Source: Gracilimonas sediminicola (lineage in GTDB: Bacteria; Bacteroidota; Rhodothermia; Balneolales; Balneolaceae). Taken from it: a stretch of DNA of 64,000 nt. Of the stretch, positions 40,909 through 51,000 are shown piece after piece. The DNA lies in assembly GCF_024320785.1 (NCBI RefSeq), contig NZ_JANDBC010000001.1:1432001-1496000 (forward strand). The letters run 5' to 3'. The first letter of the stretch is position 1, and each line of letters begins with the position of its first letter. The position numbers were made by a program, and so were the translations under genes. The notes beneath the pieces were generated by a model. The model was not told the origin of the DNA. It was given only the letters and a program-made list of their open reading frames with translations, and did no database searches.

Positions 40909-41328
40909 TTAAAGCAGCACCAACGGGTTGGTTTCTGATGGAATTTTATCGAGTGCATACACGGCTATTGCTTTAACCTCTTTGGTTACCGAGGCTGATC
41001 CATCACCGGTTTTGTTCTCAATAAGAATTACTCCATTTCCACCTAAGTTTTTTGCTTCTATTTTCAGCATTTCAATCATGCTTTCAGTGGAACTTTCTCC
41101 GGCTGTTTCCTGAATTTGAACCGTGGCAAGCTCCAGGTATTCTCCCTCAACTTCATCCAGTGAATTGTAAACGATGATTTCCTGACTATGCGTCGGTAGT
41201 ACACCAAATACATCTGATTGTACCAGGTCTTTAACGTGCGTGGTTGTGGACTTTGTTATTGACGTGCTGCAAGCTGTCGTCATCATTCCGATTATTACTA
41301 AGATCAATACCGCATTAACTTTTCTCAT
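40909..41328 (-). CDS. small lipoprotein, function unknown
   Basis: A 139-residue lipoprotein with signal peptide and lipobox MTTAC (Cys20). The mature part has a YbjQ/DUF-like look: VYNSLDEVEGEYLELATVQI and KIEAKNLGGNGVILIENK, which resemble small proteins where a conserved 'AKxLGANGV' segment precedes a strand. No catalytic motif was seen. It is monocistronic, between mscS and a secreted LamG-like gene. Confidence 0.75.
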   Translation of the reverse strand: MRKVNAVLILVIIGMMTTACSTSITKSTTTHVKDLVQSDVFGVLPTHSQEIIVYNSLDEVEGEYLELATVQIQETAGESSTESMIEMLKIEAKNLGGNGVILIENKTGDGSASVTKEVKAIAVYALDKIPSETNPLVLL

Positions 41329-41436
41329 CTCTCTTCTCCTTTTATTTATTTTTGAGACAAGAGCTAATACGCCGGTTTCAGAAGGGGGTTACGCCTTTCG
41401 GGCAGTATTTTCTTTATGATGAGTAAAAATTTGTTA

Positions 41437-42120
41437 CTACAATTTCGATAAGCTCAAATCCGAAACATGAAGATTCACGCTATGGTTAACACGCAGTCCG
41501 TAAATACCGTCATTGTTCATGCCTGATGCATCAATATCTGCAACCTCTTCATCATTAATTGTAAAGCGGATACTCTCGCCCTCAACCATTACCTGCAGTA
41601 CATTCAAAACAGAAGACACTTCAGGGTCATCGTATATGTTGATTGCATCGCTGGCCGTCCAGCCCTGAATAACCTCGGTGTCTTCGCCTGTCCTTTTTTT
41701 GATGAGAAACTCGCCGGTATTCCGAAGTAAAAAATACATATATGTCTGAGCATCACCTTCCAGATCGGAGCCTCCCCAGAAAAGCCCATATCCCTCCCGG
41801 TTTCTTTCGCCGGGATTAAAAAAGTGCAGTTCCGTTTTTACACCAAATGAACCGGAGGCCGTGTTGGCTGGGTGATAAAAGATGCCGGCAGGTCCGGTGG
41901 TAATATGCCAGCCCGGGGTCATGTTCACAAAATAGATATCAGAAGAGTCCGGCTTTGAACCTATGACCACATCATCCATGCCGTGATCGAGGCGAACTTC
42001 CCATCCATCCGGGACTTCAAAATTTGTGCCTTGCGGAATATTTGGATCGGGACGATCCTGTGCTTGTGAAAAGCTGAAGAGACTACACACTAAAATAACC
42101 GACGTAAAAAGCACTTTCAT
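41437..42120 (-). CDS. secreted LamG/DUF1080-like beta-sandwich protein
   Basis: From the ATG at 42120 the protein has 227 residues with a signal peptide (ending SQAQ). The rest is strand-rich: FEVPDGWEVRLDHG, SGSFGVKTELHFFNPGERNR, YGLFWGGSDLEGDAQTYMYF, and VLQVMVEGESIRFTINDEEV, a pattern like concanavalin-type sugar-binding or DUF1080 domains. Its substrate is unknown. A longer reading up to 42165 lacks a signal peptide and was not used. It is monocistronic. Confidence 0.75.
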   Translation of the reverse strand: MKVLFTSVILVCSLFSFSQAQDRPDPNIPQGTNFEVPDGWEVRLDHGMDDVVIGSKPDSSDIYFVNMTPGWHITTGPAGIFYHPANTASGSFGVKTELHFFNPGERNREGYGLFWGGSDLEGDAQTYMYFLLRNTGEFLIKKRTGEDTEVIQGWTASDAINIYDDPEVSSVLNVLQVMVEGESIRFTINDEEVADIDASGMNNDGIYGLRVNHSVNLHVSDLSLSKL

Positions 42121-42230
42121 AGGAATCCCCACTTTATTTCTATTACTACCTTCCTGATTATACAATAAATGATTGAATAGGAGAAATCCCTATTTACAGG
42201 CATCTTGGCGGCCTGCTTTTCCCCTTTAGG

Positions 42231-44756
42231 CTACTTGATGGAGTTGTATGCGGATAACGTTCTGCGGTAAATCACATTAGTGGTGTCGTAGAACTGCTCT
42301 CCGATACTCAGGGCTTTTTCAAAATATTTTGTGGCCTGCTCATTTTTTCCCAGTTGCATGTAAACAGCCCCTATATTACTCAACTCTCGCAAGTGATCGG
42401 GATGTGTTTCTCCTTTCACCTTCACATTACTTTGGTGGGCTTTTATAAACCACTCCAACGCTTTCTCCTTTTGGTCATCGTAGAAATATACCAGCCCCAT
42501 GTTTCCTTCACTGGTCAAGGTCAGAGGGTGGGTATCTCCCAACAAGTCTTTTCGCATATAGTAGGCTTTTTCGATTAACTCTCTTGCTTCCTCATATTTT
42601 CCCTGCTTCTGAATGATAATCCCTAAATCATTCATCGCCTTAGCTCGATCTATACTTCGCTTGCTCCCAAAAATATCATTATACAAATCCAGCGAATAGC
42701 GGGAATGCTCCTCTGCTTTATCACTCTCCCCCTGCATATGCAATGCCCAGGCCATGCTTGCATGAGCCCCGGCTACCTTGGTAGGCGTATAGTGCCTTCT
42801 CCCGTTTTCATATCCTTCCGTTCTCGCTTCGATAACCTCTTCGAAAGTAGAAATAGCTTTTTCATACTCGCCCTTGTCGTACAAAAGCCAGCCATGATCG
42901 TGACGGCTAACCCAGTACGCATCCGACATGGTATCCTTTCGGGCGGCATAACCGTCAAAAATTTCATTATACAGGCTGTCCGCTTTCTCATATTCTCCCA
43001 GGTAGGTGAACACTTCTGCCTTGTACGATTTGGACGTTAACAGGTAGGCCTGCCAATCCAGCGGCACAATTTCGAGGTTTCTGATTTCCTCTTCATTATT
43101 CTCCAAAAATTGCTGAAGTGAATCTGCATAATTCAGCGCTATTCTATCCTGTCCCATAGCCCGCGCCAGGTCGGCTTTTTTGTTGTACACATCAGCCAGC
43201 CAGTACCTGTATTCATTGTCTTCTTCAAGAGATCGAAGTATGGATGCCGATTCATTTAGCAACGAATCCGCCGTTTGCAGCTCGCCGAGATTAAACTTTA
43301 TTGACCCGAAGTTTAACAGTAAGCGGGCTTTTTCACCGGGTACATCACCAAATTTGTACTCCACCATAGCCAGCGACTCATCAAGAAAACGGCTTGTGGC
43401 AAGTCGGGGATCCTCGGTCGTAGTATAATCCACCTCCTCAAAAACATTCACCATTACATCGCTTACCATTTTAGCTCTGCTTAAGGCTTCCAGCGCCCGG
43501 TTTTTTTCTTTGGTGATGTTGACGCTATAAATAATCCCAAATGTGACGATGGCCACTAAAAATGTAGCTGCCACCGAAAGCTGATACTTGTTCCTTTTCA
43601 GAAATTTCTCCGTCTTATACCGGCGGGTGTTTTTTCGCGCCGCAACCGGCTTTTTTTTCTGAAGGCTTTCCAGATCATTCAATAGCTCCCGAACTGATGA
43701 ATACCGGTATTCGGGTTCTTTTCTGAGACATTTGCTTACAATGGCATCTAAATCTTTCGCATCAATTGTTTTGAGCTTTACCTTCGCCTTTGCGCTGATA
43801 TTCTCGGTCTCTCTGTTGAGGATTATTTTCTCGGCTTGCTGCAGGGTCTTCCCTGAAAGATCGAATGGCTTCTCCCGTGCAATCATCTCATACAGAACCA
43901 AACCAAGCGCATACACATCCGTGGCTACCGTTATCTTTCCCATATTGATCTGTTCCGGCGCTGCATAACTTAGACTCAGCAGCCTGCCCGACTCCATGGT
44001 CTGTATCACTTCTTCTTCTGAAAGCTCTTCGGAGATAATTTTGGCAATCCCGAAATCCAGCACTTTGACCCGTCCCTGCTCATTAATCAACACGTTTTGC
44101 GGCTTGATATCCCGGTGCACAATCAGGTTGCGATGGGCATATTCAATCGCTTCACAGATCTCTTTAAACTTAGCAAGGCATTCTTTCAGTTCCGGTTCCT
44201 CTTTTTGAATGTACTCCTTCAGCGACATTCCCCGCACGTATTCCATAACCAGGTACGGCCGGTTTCTTTCGGATATACCGGCATCATACAACTTGGCAAT
44301 ATTGGGATGCTCCAAACTGGCGAGAATCACTTTCTCCTGCTTGAACCGCTTTTCCCAGTTTTCACTAACCAGACGCCTGTTTAAAACCTTGATGGCGACT
44401 TCTCGTTCAAATTCTCCGTCCGAGCGCTTGCCCTTATATACAATGCCCATTCCTCCCTGGTCAATCTTGCCGGTGGTGGTATAAAACCCATAGGTCTCCG
44501 GGGTAAAGTCACTTTCTTCCGTTTCGGGTGGGGCTTCGGTATCAGGAATATCGTCGAGAAAAGACTTCAGGTTCTTCTTTTGATCATCCAGAAAGGTCTC
44601 GCTGTCATGAATGGATTCCAGCAGTTCTTCGGCTTGTTTCTGCAGCTCGCTGTCTCCCCCGCAAAGTTCTTTGATGCGGTCTTTCTGCTCTTCTTTTGGA
44701 CAGAGCAACACGTCATCAATGATTTTTTCCAGCTTTTCAAACTCCGACTTTTCCAT
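42231..44756 (-). CDS. serine/threonine protein kinase with TPR sensor region
   Basis: An 841-residue Hanks-type kinase. The N-terminal 90 residues are helical. The kinase domain spans about 95-370: GGMGIVYKG, the ATP-binding K123 in AIKVL, HRD at 214-216 in VHRDIKPQN and DFG at 234-236. A basic linker leads to a membrane helix at about 395-416. The C-terminal part (about 420-840) has eight or more tetratricopeptide repeats and would lie outside the cytosol. Such kinases are numerous in this phylum. The target is unknown. Confidence 0.93.
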   Translation of the reverse strand: MEKSEFEKLEKIIDDVLLCPKEEQKDRIKELCGGDSELQKQAEELLESIHDSETFLDDQKKNLKSFLDDIPDTEAPPETEESDFTPETYGFYTTTGKIDQGGMGIVYKGKRSDGEFEREVAIKVLNRRLVSENWEKRFKQEKVILASLEHPNIAKLYDAGISERNRPYLVMEYVRGMSLKEYIQKEEPELKECLAKFKEICEAIEYAHRNLIVHRDIKPQNVLINEQGRVKVLDFGIAKIISEELSEEEVIQTMESGRLLSLSYAAPEQINMGKITVATDVYALGLVLYEMIAREKPFDLSGKTLQQAEKIILNRETENISAKAKVKLKTIDAKDLDAIVSKCLRKEPEYRYSSVRELLNDLESLQKKKPVAARKNTRRYKTEKFLKRNKYQLSVAATFLVAIVTFGIIYSVNITKEKNRALEALSRAKMVSDVMVNVFEEVDYTTTEDPRLATSRFLDESLAMVEYKFGDVPGEKARLLLNFGSIKFNLGELQTADSLLNESASILRSLEEDNEYRYWLADVYNKKADLARAMGQDRIALNYADSLQQFLENNEEEIRNLEIVPLDWQAYLLTSKSYKAEVFTYLGEYEKADSLYNEIFDGYAARKDTMSDAYWVSRHDHGWLLYDKGEYEKAISTFEEVIEARTEGYENGRRHYTPTKVAGAHASMAWALHMQGESDKAEEHSRYSLDLYNDIFGSKRSIDRAKAMNDLGIIIQKQGKYEEARELIEKAYYMRKDLLGDTHPLTLTSEGNMGLVYFYDDQKEKALEWFIKAHQSNVKVKGETHPDHLRELSNIGAVYMQLGKNEQATKYFEKALSIGEQFYDTTNVIYRRTLSAYNSIK

Positions 44757-44919
44757 AATAGTGTCTGTTCTTGATTTCCCGAATTTCTTTTAAGCTAATA
44801 AAATTAGTGGATTGATAAAGCTCCCTTCTTATTCATCATTTCTTCACAAAGATTCTATATGTATCAATAGCGCTTTGCAACATATTCAGATAGTTACACT
44901 ATCAAAAAGGTTTGATCTT

Positions 44920-44927
44920 TAACTTTG
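44920..44927 (+). promoter_or_regulatory. candidate -7 box for the cytidylate-kinase-like gene
   Basis: TAACTTTG matches the Bacteroidota TAnnTTTG box exactly, 16 bases upstream of the ATG. No TTTG at -33 is found at the usual spacing, so this is tentative. Confidence 0.3.
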
Positions 44928-44943
44928 TAATTGGGGGGTTGTT

Positions 44944-45654
44944 ATGGCTAAGAAAGCAGCTCAGATCATCGAACAACAAGTTCAGTTTTGGATGCGTAAA
45001 GAGGCCGCCCAAAAAGGCGTTCCCGTCTCTAATTCTACGCGTCCTATAATCACGATATCGCGGGAATTCGGAGCTAAAGGCGCTGCCCTGGCAGAAGAAT
45101 TAGGACGGCGGTTAGAATTCAAGGTTTGGGATAAGGACTTACTGGAGTTAATAAGTAAGAATATTGGCAGCAACAAAGAGTTTATAAAGTCCTTAGATGA
45201 GAGTCGCCGGGGGTTATTGGAAGACACCATTTTCGGGTTTATACATCATCGCGAAACAAACCTCAGCTATCTTCTTTTCCTGATTAAAGCTGTTCGGGCT
45301 CTGGAGAAATTTGGTAGTAATATTATTGTAGGAAGAGGTGCAAATTACATCTGCAAAATACCGGACACTTTTCATATCCGTGTGGTCTGTCCTCTTAATA
45401 AGCGTATCCAGAACTATGCACGCGACTATCAAATCACAAAGAAAGAAGCCTCCGAATTTATTTTGAGGAAGGACGCAGATCGTCAACATTTCAGTAAATA
45501 TAACTTCAATCAGGATTCTGGAAATGCAAGCGATTATGACCTGATTCTTAACTCAAGCACTTTTTCTTTGTCAGAGATGGCTGAAATAGCAGTGCAAGCC
45601 TATGAAATGAAAACCGGAACTAAGGTTGCTGAAATGGCTCAGCAGGAGTTGTAA
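44944..45654 (+). CDS. cytidylate kinase-like protein
   Basis: A 236-residue nucleotide kinase of the Cytidylate_kin2 (AAA_26-like) type. The N-terminal REFGAKGAALAEELGRRL (about 39-56) takes the place of the P-loop. VGRGANYICKIPDTFHIRVV follows near 125, and the LILNSSTFSLSEMAE segment is typical of the family. It may phosphorylate CMP or another nucleotide but the substrate is unproven. Its stop is 15 bases from the convergent ABC ATPase gene. Confidence 0.85.
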   Translation: MAKKAAQIIEQQVQFWMRKEAAQKGVPVSNSTRPIITISREFGAKGAALAEELGRRLEFKVWDKDLLELISKNIGSNKEFIKSLDESRRGLLEDTIFGFIHHRETNLSYLLFLIKAVRALEKFGSNIIVGRGANYICKIPDTFHIRVVCPLNKRIQNYARDYQITKKEASEFILRKDADRQHFSKYNFNQDSGNASDYDLILNSSTFSLSEMAEIAVQAYEMKTGTKVAEMAQQEL

Positions 45655-45669
45655 AAACCTACCCGTAAA

Positions 45670-46428
45670 TTACAACCAGTCCACGATTTCTTCTTTCTGC
45701 TCTACTTCCACATACTTTTCAAATATTTCGTGGAGGCTGGAATCTTTTTGTAGTTCTTTGCGGCTCACAGAGTCCAGGTAGGCTTTAATGTGGCCGTGAT
45801 GCAGAATGGCGATATCGTCACAGAGGTTTTCTACCACCTCCAAAATATGACTGGTTACGATGATGGTCACCCCTTTTTGCTTCAGGCGCCGGATGATGTT
45901 TTTCATCCGCTCGATGGAAATTACATCAACGGCTTCAAAAGGTTCGTCCAACAGTAGCAGCTTGGGCTCAACCAAAACGGAAGTTACAAACGCCAGCTTT
46001 TTACGGCTCCCGGAAGAAAGCTTGTTCACTTTAATTTTGGCAAAATCCTTGATGTCGAAATAATCCATCAGCGAGTACGCCTTCTCAATCAGCCCTTCTT
46101 TGTTCACCTCGTAGATTTCACACACATACTCGATAAACTCCAGGCTGCTGAACTGCTCAAACAACAGTGGCGGCTGCAACACAGAAGCGGTCAGCTTTTT
46201 AATTTCCAGCTCGTTCCTGGCGTTCAGTTTCATCCCGTGAATAATTACATCACCGCCTTCGAAGCTCAGCAAGCCCGTCAACACGCCAATCAACGTGCTC
46301 TTCCCGGCGCCATTCGGGCCAATCAACCCAAAAACCGTCCCTTTTGGAATCTCCAGGTTCAGGTTCTTGAGCACCGGTGTTTCCTCGTAGCTCTTGTCCA
46401 GATTTTTTATTTCTACAGCTCGCTCCAT
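45670..46428 (-). CDS. ABC transporter ATP-binding protein
   Basis: A 252-residue ATPase. Walker A GLIGPNGAGKSTL at 35-47, Q-loop VLQPP, signature KLSSGSRKKLAF, Walker B LLLLDEPFEAVD and H-loop VTSHILE are intact. In sequence it is like the ATPases of Bacteroidota ABC-2 type exporters. It overlaps the upstream permease gene by 16 bases, so they are translationally coupled. The substrate is unknown. Confidence 0.92.
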   Translation of the reverse strand: MERAVEIKNLDKSYEETPVLKNLNLEIPKGTVFGLIGPNGAGKSTLIGVLTGLLSFEGGDVIIHGMKLNARNELEIKKLTASVLQPPLLFEQFSSLEFIEYVCEIYEVNKEGLIEKAYSLMDYFDIKDFAKIKVNKLSSGSRKKLAFVTSVLVEPKLLLLDEPFEAVDVISIERMKNIIRRLKQKGVTIIVTSHILEVVENLCDDIAILHHGHIKAYLDSVSRKELQKDSSLHEIFEKYVEVEQKEEIVDWL

Positions 46429-47963
46429 AATCTCATCAATACTCGATTTTTAAACAGGTTAACCAAAACATCCATGTGTCGCCATAAATAAATTCCCATA
46501 ATTACAATAACCGTTCCCATAATCGTCAGCCGGTACCATTCCAATCCATTTAGTGGCACAAAGACCAAGTATCCCATAGAAAAAATCAGGAATGAGATAG
46601 CGAATGTTACTTTTTGGGGGATAATTGGGTGCTTATAACTGAATGAAGAATAGGTGGCTTTTTGGTATTGGAAATAGGAACTCCAGACAAACAGCAGCAT
46701 AAACATCAGGAAGAAAAACGTATTTGCCACAAAAATTTGCAAGGGTGAACCGATTTCAGGAATCACAAGTAATTCAAACAGCGTAATCAGGTAAAAAACC
46801 AGCAGCGGCAAAACAATCACCCCTAAAAAGCGCTCTTTTAACTGTTTTTCTAAGTTGATGGGAAACTGAAGGTGCAGCAGGAATTCCCGGTTTTCATAAC
46901 CATACATATTGGCCATTCCCATAGCCAGCAGAGCCACTGGAATTCCCGCTAGAATGGTTGGAATTAAAATAGTTTTAGCGACTTCATAATCTACATTCAA
47001 CAATAGCGGAACGTATACAATCGGAATAATAGTAAGGGTTAATACCTGCAGCCGGTTGTAGGGATGCTTCATCACATAGAAGTAATATTTTCCTGCATTC
47101 CGCCCAAGAACTTTACGAAGTATTGTCCAGAGCTTGCTGCTTTCCTCTTCTGCTTTTTTAAGTCCGGGGTTCAACAGCCCTTCCTTCGTTTTGTTGAAGT
47201 GATCAACAACGGTAAGCCCAATCAGCACAATGGCAAAAAAGAGAATGGTAAGTGCATTCATCCACCCATAATCTTCGGTTACGGTTTGGATTAGCATGCC
47301 GCCCGGTAGCCACGACAAAAACGCATTTACTGTCTCAACCTGAGGCAGTAATTCCGCAAAGATCTTTGTCGAATTGGATGCAAAAAGTGACACTAATTGA
47401 AACAGACCGAATACCAGCACAAAGAAACCAATCACAACGGCAATAAAGCGCTTTTCAACAACACGGATAAACCGGTGTTTTACTGAATAAATTAACACAT
47501 AATTTAAAGCTACAGCTGCTATCGCCACCGGCACCTGATAAGCGGCATGTACCTGTATCAACAAAAAAACCAGCCAGGTTAAATTGTAGATTATATTTAC
47601 CGGATGACAAAACCCGATGATGGTCAGATATTTGGCCAGCCTTTTTAAAGGGAAGCCAAAGCCCAACAGCTTTCGGTTTTCCTCGATATTCATCAGCCGC
47701 ATATTGGTGAATGAAAAGTGCATCACCCAGTAGGCATTGGCAAACACCAGCAGAATAAAGGAATAAATATCCGGCGTTAGCCACGGAAGCTGCATCTGCA
47801 TCCAGGGGTCGCTGTCCATCAGTACTACCACAATGGCAGTCCCGGCAAGGTTCACCAGCATAATCCCCAGAAACAGAATGTACCCGATGGTCAGCAGCAG
47901 CTGAAAGCGGTTCAGGTTGGAGATAAATATTCTCCAGTTTAATGTAAGCAGCCTGTAGAACAA
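46413..47963 (-). CDS. ABC transporter permease, large membrane protein
   Basis: A 516-residue integral membrane protein with about 12 hydrophobic segments, no clear soluble domain, and the start RLLTLNWRIFISNLNRFQLL, a pattern common in ABC permeases of the ABC-2-like group in Bacteroidota. Central loops contain KKAEEESSKLWTILRKVLGR. It is encoded just upstream of the ATPase, with the 3' end overlapping that gene's start. It would form the channel of the exporter. Confidence 0.8.
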   Translation of the reverse strand: MFYRLLTLNWRIFISNLNRFQLLLTIGYILFLGIMLVNLAGTAIVVVLMDSDPWMQMQLPWLTPDIYSFILLVFANAYWVMHFSFTNMRLMNIEENRKLLGFGFPLKRLAKYLTIIGFCHPVNIIYNLTWLVFLLIQVHAAYQVPVAIAAVALNYVLIYSVKHRFIRVVEKRFIAVVIGFFVLVFGLFQLVSLFASNSTKIFAELLPQVETVNAFLSWLPGGMLIQTVTEDYGWMNALTILFFAIVLIGLTVVDHFNKTKEGLLNPGLKKAEEESSKLWTILRKVLGRNAGKYYFYVMKHPYNRLQVLTLTIIPIVYVPLLLNVDYEVAKTILIPTILAGIPVALLAMGMANMYGYENREFLLHLQFPINLEKQLKERFLGVIVLPLLVFYLITLFELLVIPEIGSPLQIFVANTFFFLMFMLLFVWSSYFQYQKATYSSFSYKHPIIPQKVTFAISFLIFSMGYLVFVPLNGLEWYRLTIMGTVIVIMGIYLWRHMDVLVNLFKNRVLMRLWSEL

Positions 47964-48084
47964 GGGCGGTTAATTAGTTGATGAATAACAGGATGCTATT
48001 ATAACAGTATCATCGTGATTTTACTATTTGAAAGTTCAAATTTTCATCAGTTGGCCGTGCTTATGATTTCATTTCATGTTTAAA

Positions 48085-51000
48085 TCATTTGATCAGTAAC
48101 ATTTTCTTCACCTTGGTATAACTGCCCGTCTGCAGCTTGTAGATATACACTCCGCTGGAAAGCCCGGATGCATCAAAATTCACCGTAAAGGTGCCTGCCC
48201 GTTTCTGTTCATTGACCAGTGTATGGACTTTTCTCCCCAGTATATTATACACCGTTAAATCAACATAAGACTGTGTGGGCAACGAGTATGTAATGTTCGT
48301 GTTTGGGTTGAATGGATTAGGATAGTTTTGCTTTAAGGAAAAGGTTTCGGGTAGTTCACGGTCTTTCTCCCCGGCAGTGGATATCATGACTTCAAATACC
48401 AACTCGGCCTTTGGCTGTTCTGAGTCGTTACTGATAATTGAAAGCGAATCTATTCCGCTTGCAGAGAGATGGCTTGCATCCAGTTCTACATTTATCGCGA
48501 CCGTATCTCCAGCGCCGATGGTTCCTGAAGCCGGGTTCACGGTTTTTATAATCGCCCCGGTGCTATCTGCAGAGTCGGCAACAGTGTTGCTTTTCAGCGC
48601 CGCATCTTCGGTAAATTCAGGAACGGTAAAATCTATTTCCGCTTCTCCATCATTCACCAACACCACCTGCTCCGTCACGGTTGTCTCTTCACTGATGGTA
48701 ACCTGATACTTGGTTTTTTCTATGCTGAGACTCCTCTTTCTTTGCGGGATGAGCTCTATCTGCATTGTCCCAATGTTATTAGCTTCATCAAGCTCAAAAA
48801 CCTCCTTGCTATAATCTACATACGCTCCCACATTATAGGTGCCTGCACTTATTCCCTGAGGTAACCGGCTTCCCATTGGGGATTGTATAGCAATCGAGCT
48901 GTCTTCACTCAACTCGTTCACTCTTACTTTAGCAAACAGGGAGTCTTCTGTTGTGATTTGCTCGTCATCCGACAAGTAGAAGCCCACCAAAAAACCATTG
49001 GCTACTGCTTGTTTACCATTATTGGAAACTTCAGCCTGAAAGCTGTTATTGACGAGAGCGCCGGCCTCAAGTGTATCGCCGCTTGAGCTTACAACTTCTC
49101 CGGCCATCAGTTCTGTACTGTCTCTTTCAGTAACCGACAGAATGGTTTCAATGGTGAATGACTCGTCGTTTACATCGTTGGAGTTAATTCGCAAGGATGT
49201 GTTGTATTCTCCGGGGGACAACTGTTCTGTTTGAAAAGTAAGTGCCAGTTCTTCTGAGGCTCCTCCTTGAATTGAGCCCGAAGACTTATCAAAGGTAATC
49301 CAGGGCGACTCCTCTGACTCCTCCAATTCCCACAGAAGTGTTTCACCACCGCTATTGGTCAGCATTACTTTTTTGTCTTTGGATTCGCCTTTATACGCAT
49401 CCAATTCCAGTTTAGCTGATGAAAGTTGAAGTTGTGGCAGCTCAGAATCCCGCTTTATGGAAAAGCTTTTTACAGCTCCTACATCCTGTCCTTCTTCGGT
49501 ATCCAATCCGGGCACACCCACCAGTATTTCAGGCTTGCCATCGTTGATGTAGGAAATTAATGAAGAGCCAAAGAGCTCCGTCGTTTCTTTGTTATCTGCG
49601 CCTATGGCACCCAGCGCCTGCCACTCATCATCTTTCGGTGTTTTTTTGTAGGAGAACACTTTACCTGAGCCGGCCTTAGGAGCTGATACACTCAAAAACG
49701 TTTCCTCGGCTACTTTAATCAATGAAATTTGTTCGCCAAAGCGACCTCCTACAGGCACTGTTTGAGAACTGACCGGTACTTCTTTGCCCACCCATTCGTC
49801 TTCTTTAAGTGAGTAGCTAAATACCGCTCCACTTGGCTCCGACTTAGCAAAAGTAGTTCCGGGCGCTCCAACAACTATTTCGAAGCCACCTTCAGCATCG
49901 GCACTAATGTCTATCGATGTTCCAAAGTCAGCAAAAATGAGCAGGTCTTCACTTATCATGCTGTGGAATACCCACTGACCTGACTTATACTCATACACAA
50001 ACACTTTCCCGGAGGAAACTTCCGAGTCTGTACCCGGAGCACCAATCGCCATGAATCCGCGGGAGTCTGAAAAGGCTATGTCAATAGCTGCTCCGAAATA
50101 GTCTCTGGCTACAGATTCGTTTGGGGTGATGGGTGCTGTCTTCCATCTTGTTCCGTCGTGCTCACTTACAAAAACCCCACCTGCATTAGTCTGTCCGGTC
50201 GCATCCCATTCAGGGGCGCCGGCAATAATCAGCGGTTTTTTCGAGTCGCTAAGTGGATTCTGCTCCAGCAAAACAGACTCCCCATATCCTGCTCCGGTTT
50301 CCACATCGGCTTGTATTTTCGCTTGTTGCTGCCACTCTCCCAAAACTTTCTCAAAATAATATACCGATCCGGGAACAGTATTTTGGGTCTTCAGCTTATC
50401 GGGATCGGTGCCCGGTGAACCTGCTGCAGCAAAATCATTTTCATTTAATCTCAGCACATCCATTGAATACCCAAATCGTTCTCCGGAAATTGGTTCGGTA
50501 GGTGAGATTTCGGTTCCTTGTCCCCAGCCGGCTTCCGTAAACTCATAAATATAGCCTACCCCCAACTGTTCATTTCTGTCGGGAATACCTACGGAGATAA
50601 ATTTCTCATCCGGGTCGCCTCCTATTACTGAGCCGAACTTATCAAAGGGAACACCATATATAGCACGAAACGCCTCTTCAGGTGTCGGGGGAATGTTGGA
50701 ATCAAACACTCTTAAAGATACAGGTACATCGAGCGCGGATACGCCGGCATCAGGGGATGTAAATTCCAGCTTCCCGGTCAGCTGACCCGGTGTGGTATTT
50801 TCTGATCCTAAATAAACCGTCACTTCTCCTGTAGCTCCGGGAGCTAATGACCCTGAAGTGAAATTAAAATCAATCCAGCTTTCTGCCGAACTTACATTCC
50901 AGTTCAGCGTGCTGTTATTCTTATTGATGATCTGGACCTTGTATTCTGCTTCGGTTCCTTCCATTACCCGCTTGCTTATTTGTCTGGGCATCACGGGTAT

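Noticed and set aside
43180-43428. Plus-strand frames opposite the Ser/Thr kinase
   Set aside because: Shadows of the TPR-rich coding sequence on the other strand.
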